Part shown: piece after piece, positions 1 through 5,511 of the stretch
How the letters are laid out: each line of letters begins with the position of its first letter
Position numbering within the stretch: the first letter of the stretch is position 1
DNA from: an uncultured Candidatus Saccharibacteria bacterium
GTDB lineage: Bacteria > Patescibacteriota > Saccharimonadia > Saccharimonadales > Saccharimonadaceae
NCBI GenBank assembly: GCA_916049555.1
Contig: CAJZIB010000016.1
Location: 1-12,783 of the forward strand
Direction of reading: 5' to 3'
Length of the DNA stretch: 12,783 nucleotides
The notes under the pieces: model-generated
The model's input: only the letters and a program-made list of their open reading frames with translations
The model's database searches: none
What the model was told of the DNA's origin: nothing
Program-made: the position numbers and the translations under genes

Positions 1-30
1 CTCTTTCCCTACACGACGCTCTTCCGATCT
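1..30. other. Illumina TruSeq adapter remnant (artefact)
   Basis: The first 30 bases match the 3' part of the Illumina TruSeq universal adapter / read-1 primer, ending in the diagnostic GCTCTTCCGATCT. This is sequencing library DNA and not genome. Real sequence starts at about base 31, and this end is an untrimmed contig end. Confidence 0.97.
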
Positions 31-61
31 AAATAATTTAGCCAGTTATTAGGTTGATTAA

Positions 62-92
62 AAAAATACCAGGGTACTTCTCTGGTATTTTT
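62..92 (+). terminator. Hairpin terminator, potentially bidirectional
   Basis: An 11-bp perfect stem pairs AAAAATACCAG (62-72) with CTGGTATTTTT (82-92) around a 9-nt loop. The A-rich left arm and T-rich right arm let it work in both directions. On the plus strand it would end a gene lying beyond the contig edge. Confidence 0.7.
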
Positions 93-97
93 ATATT

Positions 98-123
98 AAA
101 AAGGAGCTAGCAAAGCTAGCCCC
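98..123 (-). terminator. Rho-independent terminator of the Cys-rich secreted gene
   Basis: Read on the minus strand, GGGGCTAGC (123-115) pairs with GCTAGCTCC (111-103) across a TTT loop. The stem is 9 bp with one G-U wobble, and five T follow at 102-98. It lies about 70 nt after the stop codon of the gene at 196-783, with nothing coding between. Confidence 0.85.
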
Positions 124-195
124 AGTTTAGAGTGGAAAAACAGGGTTAATAAGTTACATATTTTGGTCAGCCTCCGAACGAAAGACCTTCATGTC

Positions 196-783
196 TCAAA
201 GCTTGGAAATCATATCCAAAAGCTCATAGACGGTCTGAGTCGAGGACCATGCCCAACCATAATAGTCTTCTCCAGAGGTAATCTGGACACCATTATGGTA
301 GAGCCACAGCGGGCTGCAGTCGTCGAAGAACCCGGAGCTGCCGAAGCGATACTGAAGCTTCAGTGTCCAGTTGTTCTTGGAGAACTCCTGCTGCACGACC
401 GTGTAGCCTGCGCCGCCGATTTCTGCCCAACTGCTGGTCTTTACATCAAAACCAGAGTTCTTTGCAGAAGCCTCAAACGCGTTCGCAAGCTGCAGCTGGT
501 AACCGTTATACTGTCTACGGTTATCCTCCTGCATATACTTGTCAGTTACGCGCTTGGTTTCGGCCTTCACCGCTTCCTCGCTCATCGCGGACTTCGTTGC
601 AGGCTGAGCCTGAGCAGTGGTTGCATTGCTACCAGAGTTTCCTGACTTGCAGGTGTTGCAGTTATTGCATCCGCAATTGCAGGTGCAGTGACAAGTGCAA
701 TTGCAGGTTGCTGCAAACGCACTCGATGTCGGCAGAATCGCCAGCATCATAATCATCAAAAACATTGTAAACTTCTTCAACAT
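196..783 (-). CDS. Secreted protein with N-terminal (Cys-X)n tract, function unknown
   Basis: The 195-residue product has a clear Sec signal peptide: MLKK, a hydrophobic core to about residue 18, and an AFA|A-type cleavage site near residue 24. Directly after the predicted cut are nine cysteines in nineteen residues (27, 29, 31, 33, 35, 37, 39, 42, 45), mostly alternating with T, N, H or G. A polar linker leads to an aromatic-rich domain (about 70-195) with one further Cys. Alternating cysteines suggest metal binding or dense disulfides, but I recognise no family. The start is supported by GGAGG at 792-796, 8 nt upstream. The gene looks monocistronic, with its own promoter and terminator. By hand count bases 301-420 are about 60% GC, against about 38% in 2221-2280, which hints at horizontal acquisition or a chimeric contig end. 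Confidence 0.85.
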   Translation of the reverse strand: MLKKFTMFLMIMMLAILPTSSAFAATCNCTCHCTCNCGCNNCNTCKSGNSGSNATTAQAQPATKSAMSEEAVKAETKRVTDKYMQEDNRRQYNGYQLQLANAFEASAKNSGFDVKTSSWAEIGGAGYTVVQQEFSKNNWTLKLQYRFGSSGFFDDCSPLWLYHNGVQITSGEDYYGWAWSSTQTVYELLDMISKL

Positions 784-863
784 TGTTTTTTCCTCCTTTT
801 TGAAAGGTGCTTATCCGCTGTAGCCACTCATTCTTACAGGGAATTACACTACATCGTATTCAT

Positions 864-892
864 ATTATAACATGTTTATCTCAAAAAGTAAA
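864..892 (-). promoter_or_regulatory. Promoter of the Cys-rich secreted gene
   Basis: On the minus strand TTTACT (892-887) is followed after 17 nt by TATAAT (869-864). A TGT just before the -10 gives an extended -10 (TGTTATAAT). The predicted start near 857 leaves a leader of about 74 nt before the ATG at 783. That leader contains the strong GGAGG; I see no recognised riboswitch in it. Confidence 0.75.
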
Positions 893-925
893 GGTTAAGG
901 TTATCTCCAAACTTTTAGGTTAAGG
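892..925. repeat. 9-bp direct repeat AGGTTAAGG, two copies
   Basis: AGGTTAAGG occurs at 892-900 and 917-925, a 25-bp period, just upstream of the -35 of the Cys-rich gene and just after the septum gene's stop. It could be a regulator site, or chance in AT-rich DNA. I see no clear terminator for the septum gene in 784-930. Confidence 0.4.
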
Positions 926-930
926 CTCCG

Positions 931-1389
931 CTAGGATCTCTCCATCCCAAACAAAAATTCCATCCATTGCTCAAAGTTCGATGGCTTCCTCGCCTCGATT
1001 TGCTCATTTAAGGTCGGTTTTGGATGCTTATTTTTGGCAATTTCGCTGTTATTTGGGAGATCAATCATCACCTCTCCTGGCAGTTTCTTTCCGAGAAGTT
1101 TCCTAGCCTCCAGTTCCTGATATTCATCTGAAGCGTAATATTGATTTTCCAGCTTAATTTTATTCACGTCTAGTTCAAGTAGGCTCTTTTCAGCCTGTTT
1201 TGCGTTCATCTGTTTCTGTAGATCCCAGTTTTTTGCAATTGCTCCAACAGAGGCGATTAGTAGAATAATAAACAAAAAGGGAATCGAAAGCAGCAAAATA
1301 TTGTTAAAATTCAAAACATCCGTCTTCAGCCAAAAGCGGAAACGATTAAAATTAATTCGAAGTTGTTCTTTTTTTGAACGCGCACCCAT
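931..1389 (-). CDS. FtsB/DivIC-like septum formation initiator protein
   Basis: This is a 152-residue bitopic membrane protein. A basic cytoplasmic N-terminus (residues 1-30) is followed by one transmembrane helix (about 31-51), a Lys/Glu/Leu-rich coiled coil (about 54-85), then YYASDEYQELEARKLLGKK and a GEVMIDLP segment. That order (short N-terminus, one helix, coiled coil, a conserved 'E-Y-x-E-x-x-A-R-x-L-x-x-x-x-P-G-E' region) is typical of FtsB/DivIC proteins, which link cell-wall synthesis to the divisome. I place the start at the ATG at 1389, not at an upstream in-frame ATG (1428), because a TATAAT box lies between them and ends 6 nt before 1389; the mRNA would then be leaderless. The 55-residue C-terminal extension is not diagnostic. 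Confidence 0.75.
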   Translation of the reverse strand: MGARSKKEQLRINFNRFRFWLKTDVLNFNNILLLSIPFLFIILLIASVGAIAKNWDLQKQMNAKQAEKSLLELDVNKIKLENQYYASDEYQELEARKLLGKKLPGEVMIDLPNNSEIAKNKHPKPTLNEQIEARKPSNFEQWMEFLFGMERS

Positions 1390-1395
1390 ATCCCT

Positions 1396-1404
1396 ATTAT
1401 AGCA
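1396..1404 (-). promoter_or_regulatory. Extended -10 promoter of the septum gene (leaderless)
   Basis: Minus-strand TGCTATAAT (1404-1396) is a consensus extended -10. Six bases separate TATAAT from ATG 1389, so transcription should start at or very near the A of the ATG. No Shine-Dalgarno is present. The -35 (TTATTA at 1424-1419) is poor. Confidence 0.7.
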
Positions 1405-1410
1405 GTTTTG

Positions 1411-1419
1411 TGATAGAAT
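1411..1419 (+). promoter_or_regulatory. Extended -10 promoter of the tRNA-Ile2 gene
   Basis: TGATAGAAT (1411-1419) is an extended -10 on the plus strand. The predicted start is near 1426, seven bases before the mature tRNA. It lies back to back with the minus-strand promoter of the septum gene, only about 10 bp away, so the two may compete for polymerase. Confidence 0.55.
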
Positions 1420-1432
1420 AATAAACACACCT

Positions 1433-1508
1433 GGGGGCGTAGCTCAGGGGTTAGAGCAGGCGGCTCATAACCGCTTGGTCGTTGGTTCGAGCCCAACCGC
1501 CCCCACCA
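1433..1508 (+). tRNA. tRNA with CAU anticodon, probably tRNA-Ile2 (lysidine type)
   Basis: A complete cloverleaf is visible. The acceptor stem GGGGGCG (1433-1439) pairs with CGCCCCC (1498-1504). The D arm is GCTC/GAGC, the anticodon stem GGCGG/CCGCT, the loop CTCATAA with anticodon CAT at 1466-1468, and the T arm GTTGG/CCAAC with TTCGAGC. CCA is encoded at 1506-1508. The stretch AGAGCAGGCG followed by a CGCTTGGTCG-like variable region closely resembles E. coli tRNA-Ile2 (ileX) from memory, more than elongator tRNA-Met. If so, TilS would convert C34 to lysidine so that it reads AUA. It lacks initiator features: 1:72 is paired and there is no G-C triplet in the anticodon stem. Existence of the tRNA is near certain; the Ile2 identity is about 0.65. 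Confidence 0.95.
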
Positions 1509-1575
1509 GATCCTAAATCGGCAACCAGTCGGTTTTTAATAGTAGATTTTAAACAATCTGATAAGACTAAATAAA

Positions 1576-1598
1576 AGTCGCCGTTAAGGCGGCTTTTT
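1576..1598 (+). terminator. Rho-independent terminator after the tRNA
   Basis: AGTCGCC (1576-1582) pairs with GGCGGCT (1588-1594), a 7-bp stem with one G-T wobble, around a GTTAA loop and followed by a T run (1594-1598). It lies about 70 nt past the tRNA CCA. The remainder of 1509-1656 shows no coding sequence. Confidence 0.85.
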
Positions 1599-1656
1599 CT
1601 ATATTCAATTTTCTATATTCTCAATATTTAAATAACTCGCTACTCCAAGGCCTTTC

Positions 1657-1685
1657 TTGTCTTTTTTACTTCTCACGTCTATAAT
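1657..1685 (+). promoter_or_regulatory. Promoter at the head of the pilus locus
   Basis: TTGTCT (1657-1662), a 17-nt spacer and TATAAT (1680-1685) form a good promoter. The predicted start at about 1692 is only about 4 nt before ATG 1696, so the mRNA is essentially leaderless. This also argues against an upstream in-frame ATG at 1657, which falls on the -35 itself. Confidence 0.7.
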
Positions 1686-1695
1686 CATAAGTACT

Positions 1696-2562
1696 ATGGA
1701 TGATTCTGAGAAAAACATATTTCACAGTAGCAATATCGCGAATCAAACCCTTGCCGGATCCATTTCTGATCCTTTCACTCTTACTGAAAAAGAGAAAAAA
1801 CGACAAGAAAAACTTTCTGAGCTACTAGAAAAACGTCAACAAAAAGCAGCCAAAAAAGAGGAAAGAGCCAAAAAACGCACCGAAAGACGTGAAAAATTTG
1901 CAAACTGGCGAAAAACCAATCCGCTTCTCTTTATGATTTCGGTAGTTATCGCTATTATTGTTTCTGGTGCCGCACTTTTTGGCGTTGGTGTTTTAGTTGT
2001 TAATTTAATTCCAAAACGTCCACTTACGGCCGAGGAACAAAAAGCCCTCATCGATATCAATGATCCGATCTCTGTCAACTGTCAGTGTGAAAAAGGTTCC
2101 AAGATATACAATACCCTTAAAAAAGAATATGAGGAATCAGAAAAGAATTTCCGGGAAATGGTCAAAGATTTTAATGTCAAAGAGGCCGGTACGATCAAGA
2201 CTATCAATTACGTTGGAAGTGTGATTGGTAATTATGTCGACGGTGCTATTGATAAAGAGGGTAATTTTGACACCGATAAGGTGCTCGAAAAAATGAAAGC
2301 CAATGTTGAACAGGCTGATATTCCAGATGACCAAAAGAGACTTTTTGATATTTATTTTATTAGAGCCTATGTCTTAGGCGAGCACTACAATGACGCTATC
2401 AAAAAACTTGACCAATATAATCCTGATGAACTCCTAAACAGTGAAAAAACTATCTACTATACAGTTGCCATGGAGCTATACAAAGCCGTCGGTAATGATG
2501 CGGAATATCAATCTGCACGCGAGGCGTATAACGCATTACCGGAAGGTGAGGCGCTAAGTTAA
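1696..2562 (+). CDS. Membrane-anchored protein with basic coiled coil and helical outer domain, unknown
   Basis: This is a 288-residue protein. Residues 28-72 are extremely rich in Lys, Arg, Glu and Gln and predicted as a cytoplasmic coiled coil. One transmembrane helix spans about 76-104. The remainder is presumably extracytoplasmic, with a Cys-X-Cys pair (C129, C131) near the membrane and helical, TPR-like sequence from about 210 (DDQKRLFDIYFIRAYVLGEHYNDAIKKLDQ-like pattern, given here as a pattern only). I recognise no family. It lies just upstream of three prepilin genes on the same strand, which suggests but does not prove a role in pilus assembly or anchoring. The start at 1696 is chosen by the promoter position. 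The stop is TAA at 2560-2562. A 78-nt gap with its own promoter separates it from the next gene. Confidence 0.8.
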   Translation: MDDSEKNIFHSSNIANQTLAGSISDPFTLTEKEKKRQEKLSELLEKRQQKAAKKEERAKKRTERREKFANWRKTNPLLFMISVVIAIIVSGAALFGVGVLVVNLIPKRPLTAEEQKALIDINDPISVNCQCEKGSKIYNTLKKEYEESEKNFREMVKDFNVKEAGTIKTINYVGSVIGNYVDGAIDKEGNFDTDKVLEKMKANVEQADIPDDQKRLFDIYFIRAYVLGEHYNDAIKKLDQYNPDELLNSEKTIYYTVAMELYKAVGNDAEYQSAREAYNALPEGEALS

Positions 2563-2586
2563 TTCATTAAGAACCCATCAAAAACA

Positions 2587-2604
2587 AAACTATCATCATA
2601 GTTT
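2587..2604. repeat. 18-bp inverted repeat upstream of the first prepilin gene
   Basis: AAACTA (2587-2592) and TAGTTT (2599-2604) form a perfect 6-bp inverted repeat around TCATCA, ending one base before the putative -35. No T run follows, so it is not a standard terminator. It could be an operator, but its AT-richness makes chance possible. Confidence 0.35.
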
Positions 2605-2605
2605 C

Positions 2606-2634
2606 TGGCCAATCTCAAAATGCTCATGTATAAT
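2606..2634 (+). promoter_or_regulatory. Promoter of the first prepilin gene (leaderless)
   Basis: TGGCCA (2606-2611, 4 of 6 matches to TTGACA), 17 nt, then TATAAT (2629-2634). Six bases follow before ATG 2641, placing +1 on the A of the start codon. No Shine-Dalgarno precedes the ATG. Confidence 0.6.
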
Positions 2635-2640
2635 AAAAAT

Positions 2641-3651
2641 ATGCAAAAACCTTCTCGCCGTCGTGGTTTTACTATAATTGAGGTCACACTAGTTCTCGCG
2701 ATTTCAACTGCTCTTGCTATGGCTATTTTGAGCACGATCACCACTAACATCCATCGTCGTCGTTATGTTGATGCTTATACGGACCTCGTGAACTATTTGC
2801 GCAGTGCCTATTCCGCTACGATTAATGTCCAAAACACCAGGCTCGGCACTGAAGATAGCGGCTTTACCTGCACAATTAACTCTCTGTGGGATGAAAATGG
2901 CCAGCTTACCACCAATACTGACACTGATAATTATCCAGGTCGCAGTCGTTGTGCTATCTATGGAAAACTCATTACTTTTGGTGAAAAAGATGCCGAAACT
3001 GGTGCTGCTAATACTAAGGTTCATATGTATGACATTATCGGTCGTGTCTACACTGGGCAGATGAATGTTGAAAATTCAGCCGGTGATAATGCGCTCAATT
3101 CTCTAAAAGCAGTTTCCGCCAATGTTGTCACACTCCGCAGTAATAACAATACTTGTAGTGTTAACTTTGCTGGCCAAGCGGATTCTTACACTCCGCAGTG
3201 GCAAACCACAATTGAGCGCCCAAATGATCACCAGCTATTTCGCGGCGCCATCATGATTGCTCGTTCTCCTCTATCTGGTACTGTTCACACTTATTTCTAC
3301 AACCAAGGTGATCAGACTTTTGATGTTCAGCAATTCATCAAGCAAATGAACCAGAATACGATTAGTCAATCCTGTGATTTTGCCAAACTTGAACAATATC
3401 GTCCCGCCTCCAATGATGCGTTGCTTTATGGCGCACTCGGCGATTTTGGTCCATCTCGCACCAATCCTTTGCAGATGGAGTTGAGAAATCCAAAAATGCA
3501 AAATAACCAGGATTTAACCTTCTGTCTTGCCTCTGAAGATCTTCCACTCGCTCCTAAAAATCGTCGTCCAATCCGCATTCATGCAGATGGCAGTAATTCT
3601 TCTGCCGTCGAATTAGTTAATATTGATGGAACGGATAATCCTTGCGAATAG
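2641..3651 (+). CDS. Type IV prepilin-like protein (large, Cys-rich minor pilin)
   Basis: The 336-residue product begins with a classical class III prepilin signal: a short basic leader ending RRRG (residues 6-9), then FTIIEVTLVLAIS with Glu at +5 of the mature protein (E14) and a hydrophobic helix to about residue 32. A PilD-type peptidase would cut after G9 and methylate F10. The mature protein is far longer than major pilins (about 150), suggesting a minor pilin or pseudopilin. Six cysteines in the outer domain (about residues 90-336) are compatible with disulfides. The ATG at 2641 is preferred to one 21 nt upstream because it sits exactly at +1 of the promoter and gives the shorter leader. 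The gene stops with TAG at 3649-3651, immediately before another TATAAT. Confidence 0.88.
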   Translation: MQKPSRRRGFTIIEVTLVLAISTALAMAILSTITTNIHRRRYVDAYTDLVNYLRSAYSATINVQNTRLGTEDSGFTCTINSLWDENGQLTTNTDTDNYPGRSRCAIYGKLITFGEKDAETGAANTKVHMYDIIGRVYTGQMNVENSAGDNALNSLKAVSANVVTLRSNNNTCSVNFAGQADSYTPQWQTTIERPNDHQLFRGAIMIARSPLSGTVHTYFYNQGDQTFDVQQFIKQMNQNTISQSCDFAKLEQYRPASNDALLYGALGDFGPSRTNPLQMELRNPKMQNNQDLTFCLASEDLPLAPKNRRPIRIHADGSNSSAVELVNIDGTDNPCE

Positions 3652-3657
3652 TATAAT
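3652..3657 (+). promoter_or_regulatory. Possible -10 box before the second prepilin gene
   Basis: TATAAT at 3652-3657 begins right after the stop of the preceding gene and would start transcripts near 3664, between ATGs at 3662 and 3668. I find no convincing -35 or TGn, so this is a weaker case than the others and could be chance. Confidence 0.35.
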
Positions 3658-3661
3658 GGTT

Positions 3662-4537
3662 ATGTCTATGTTGAATCTTTTTCGGAAACCAACCCACAAA
3701 AATGCTAACCGCCGCGGCGATACAATCATTGAGGTTGTTTTCTGTTTTTCGATTTTTTCATTTATCACAATTCTTTCAATTGGTGTAATGAATCGTAATC
3801 TTTCTCTTATTCAGGGTACTCTGGAGATTTCTATGGCCAGAAATGAAATCGATTCTCAAGCTGAAGCTATCCGTTTTATTCATAACTCCTATTTATCAGA
3901 ACGTGAACTTGTTCGTGACAAGACTATTGATCCAACAAAGTGGCAGGAGTATCGTGAACTCTGGAGTAGTCTCTCCATGGCTCAGAACGGCCTCAATAAT
4001 AATCCAATCCGTATCTCAAAATATGACGATAACAACTGTAAGCAGTATTACGATACTGATAATTCGACTGGTGAGGTACATAACATTTTTACGGACAAGG
4101 CATTTGTAATTAATACTAGAAAGCTTGATCCTAAAAATCCTGAGACAACCATTATTTCCGCCAAGCAAAACCCAAATCTTTTCCAAGAGGCTTCTCTCTA
4201 TCCACGCCTAGTTTTTTCAAGTGCTGGACGTATTGGTGATTCCACTGGCGTAGACAGTTCTGGCAATCTTAATGAGTTAAATAATGGCGAAAGCGCATAT
4301 ACCGCCCCGATTTTTAATACACCTTATCGAGTAGAGGGTATTTGGGTTATTGGAACAAGAGATGTTACTCGCCTTAATAATCCTGAAAATTACAATGATT
4401 CCTCCCTTGATGCTGAGGCTCCCGAGTACTACGATTTTCACATTCGCGCCTGTTGGTATGGCCCTGGCCGCAATCGTCCATCTACAATCAGTACGATTAT
4501 TAGGTTATATAATCCGGAGTTTGTTAAAAAGGATTAA
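3662..4537 (+). CDS. Type IV prepilin-like protein with Asp at mature +1
   Basis: From ATG 3662 the product has 291 residues. The leader of 19 residues ends NRRG, and the mature protein starts DTIIEVVFCFSIFSFITIL with Glu at +5 (E24), followed by a single hydrophobic helix. The +1 residue is Asp; Phe or another hydrophobic residue is usual, though some variants exist. This would alter or prevent the normal N-methylation context. The outer domain has only two cysteines (in DDNNCKQYY and RACWYG contexts). The start is uncertain among in-frame ATGs at 3656, 3662 and 3668; all give the same mature protein. No Shine-Dalgarno is visible. The locus resembles the minor pilin series (PilV/PilW-like) of type IV pilus systems by order and N-terminus, not by any similarity I can confirm. 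Confidence 0.83.
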   Translation: MSMLNLFRKPTHKNANRRGDTIIEVVFCFSIFSFITILSIGVMNRNLSLIQGTLEISMARNEIDSQAEAIRFIHNSYLSERELVRDKTIDPTKWQEYRELWSSLSMAQNGLNNNPIRISKYDDNNCKQYYDTDNSTGEVHNIFTDKAFVINTRKLDPKNPETTIISAKQNPNLFQEASLYPRLVFSSAGRIGDSTGVDSSGNLNELNNGESAYTAPIFNTPYRVEGIWVIGTRDVTRLNNPENYNDSSLDAEAPEYYDFHIRACWYGPGRNRPSTISTIIRLYNPEFVKKD

Positions 4538-4539
4538 TT

Positions 4540-5511
4540 ATGAAATTAGCACAAAAAATACATCAATCCCTAGATCAATCCCCAAAACAATCTCCAAGTC
4601 AATCCCCAAATCAGTCCCCAAACATTCGCCGTGGCTTCACTCTAATCGAGCTATCTCTCGCGCTTGCCTTTATTTCCGCCCTCATGGTTGTAGTCACCAT
4701 TATTACTATTCATATTTCCACCACCTATCATAAAGGCCTCGTGATCCGCTCGATAAATTCAACGGGTCGATCTCTAGTTGATGATTTTTCCCGCACTATT
4801 GCCGCCGCCCCGACTCGCTCTCTCGCTGATATTTGTCGAGCTGAATACGCTTCTGACCGGAACCAGATGCAAAAATGTCTAGATGACAATGCAAGAATCT
4901 ATACCTATCAGCAAAACTATGGCTCCGTCCGCCTCAAGTCAACCGGCGCCATACTTCATAACGTTCCATTAAACGGTGTTTTCTGTACTGGTCGACATAG
5001 TTATATCTGGAACACTGGCTATGCACTAAATGATGATGATTACGAGATTCTTTCTGGTAGTCGCGCCAACTATGATGCTTTTGTCAATGGTGATAGGGTT
5101 GATAAGAATGACTTCAAGCTCCTAAAAGTTGAAGACAATAATCGTGACCTTTGCTACCAACACACCTATATGCGCACTGAAGGAACCGCTACTTATGGAT
5201 ATAAGCCTAACGAAAATAACTACTACATGAAGGACACTATCATTACAGAACTGCTTGATAAGACTGATGATCGTCTTGTACTTTATGATTTTGTTATTTT
5301 TCCGCCAACGCAACACGCAGTCACATTACACTCCTTCTACTCGGGTACCTTTGTTCTTGGAACCGAGCGGGGAAGCATCGATATTACCGGCATCGGCGAA
5401 TTCTGCAAGGCGCCACCAAGTGATGGTCTATCTACCGATTTTACCTACTGTGCAATCAATAAATTTAACTTCGCGGCAAGATCAACTGGCCAAAATCGAA
5501 AGGGAGAATAA
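4540..5511 (+). CDS. Type IV prepilin-like protein with repeat-bearing leader
   Basis: The 323-residue product has a 32-residue leader containing QSP repeats (residues 8-27), then IRRG|FTLIELSLALAFISALMVVV with Glu at +5 (E37) and a hydrophobic helix to about residue 55. Cleavage after G32 is expected. The outer domain has six cysteines (in ADICRAE, MQKCLD, VFCTGR, RDLCYQ, EFCKAP and TYCAIN), consistent with disulfides. The ATG lies 2 nt after the previous stop, with an AAAAGGA Shine-Dalgarno (4527-4533) 6 nt upstream, so it is translated within the operon, unlike the SD-less upstream prepilin genes. A leader this long is unusual, since many type IV prepilin leaders are under 20 residues. Confidence 0.87.
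   Translation: MKLAQKIHQSLDQSPKQSPSQSPNQSPNIRRGFTLIELSLALAFISALMVVVTIITIHISTTYHKGLVIRSINSTGRSLVDDFSRTIAAAPTRSLADICRAEYASDRNQMQKCLDDNARIYTYQQNYGSVRLKSTGAILHNVPLNGVFCTGRHSYIWNTGYALNDDDYEILSGSRANYDAFVNGDRVDKNDFKLLKVEDNNRDLCYQHTYMRTEGTATYGYKPNENNYYMKDTIITELLDKTDDRLVLYDFVIFPPTQHAVTLHSFYSGTFVLGTERGSIDITGIGEFCKAPPSDGLSTDFTYCAINKFNFAARSTGQNRKGE
4561..4620 (+). repeat. 12-bp tandem repeat, five units, inside a prepilin leader
   Basis: Five in-frame 12-bp units start at 4561, 4573, 4585, 4597 and 4609 with consensus close to xATCAATCCCCA. They encode HQSL, DQSP, KQSP, SQSP and NQSP. Only the first two bases and occasional others vary. Length change by whole units would lengthen or shorten the leader without breaking the frame. 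Confidence 0.85.

Noticed and set aside
163..645. Plus-strand 160-codon open frame opposite the Cys-rich gene
   Set aside because: It has no Shine-Dalgarno or promoter, its translation looks non-native, and it overlaps the minus-strand gene with signal peptide, promoter and terminator. It is a shadow.
784..857. Riboswitch in the 74-nt leader of the Cys-rich gene
   Set aside because: I found only a weak 5-bp stem and no recognised riboswitch core.
1433..1508. Elongator tRNA-Met for the plus-strand CAU tRNA
   Set aside because: Not excluded, but the anticodon arm and variable region match remembered tRNA-Ile2 better. A TilS identity analysis would decide.
1510..1545. Possible second terminator AACC/GGTT followed by T5 near 1518-1540
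   Set aside because: The stem is only about 4 bp, and a much better terminator follows at 1576-1598.
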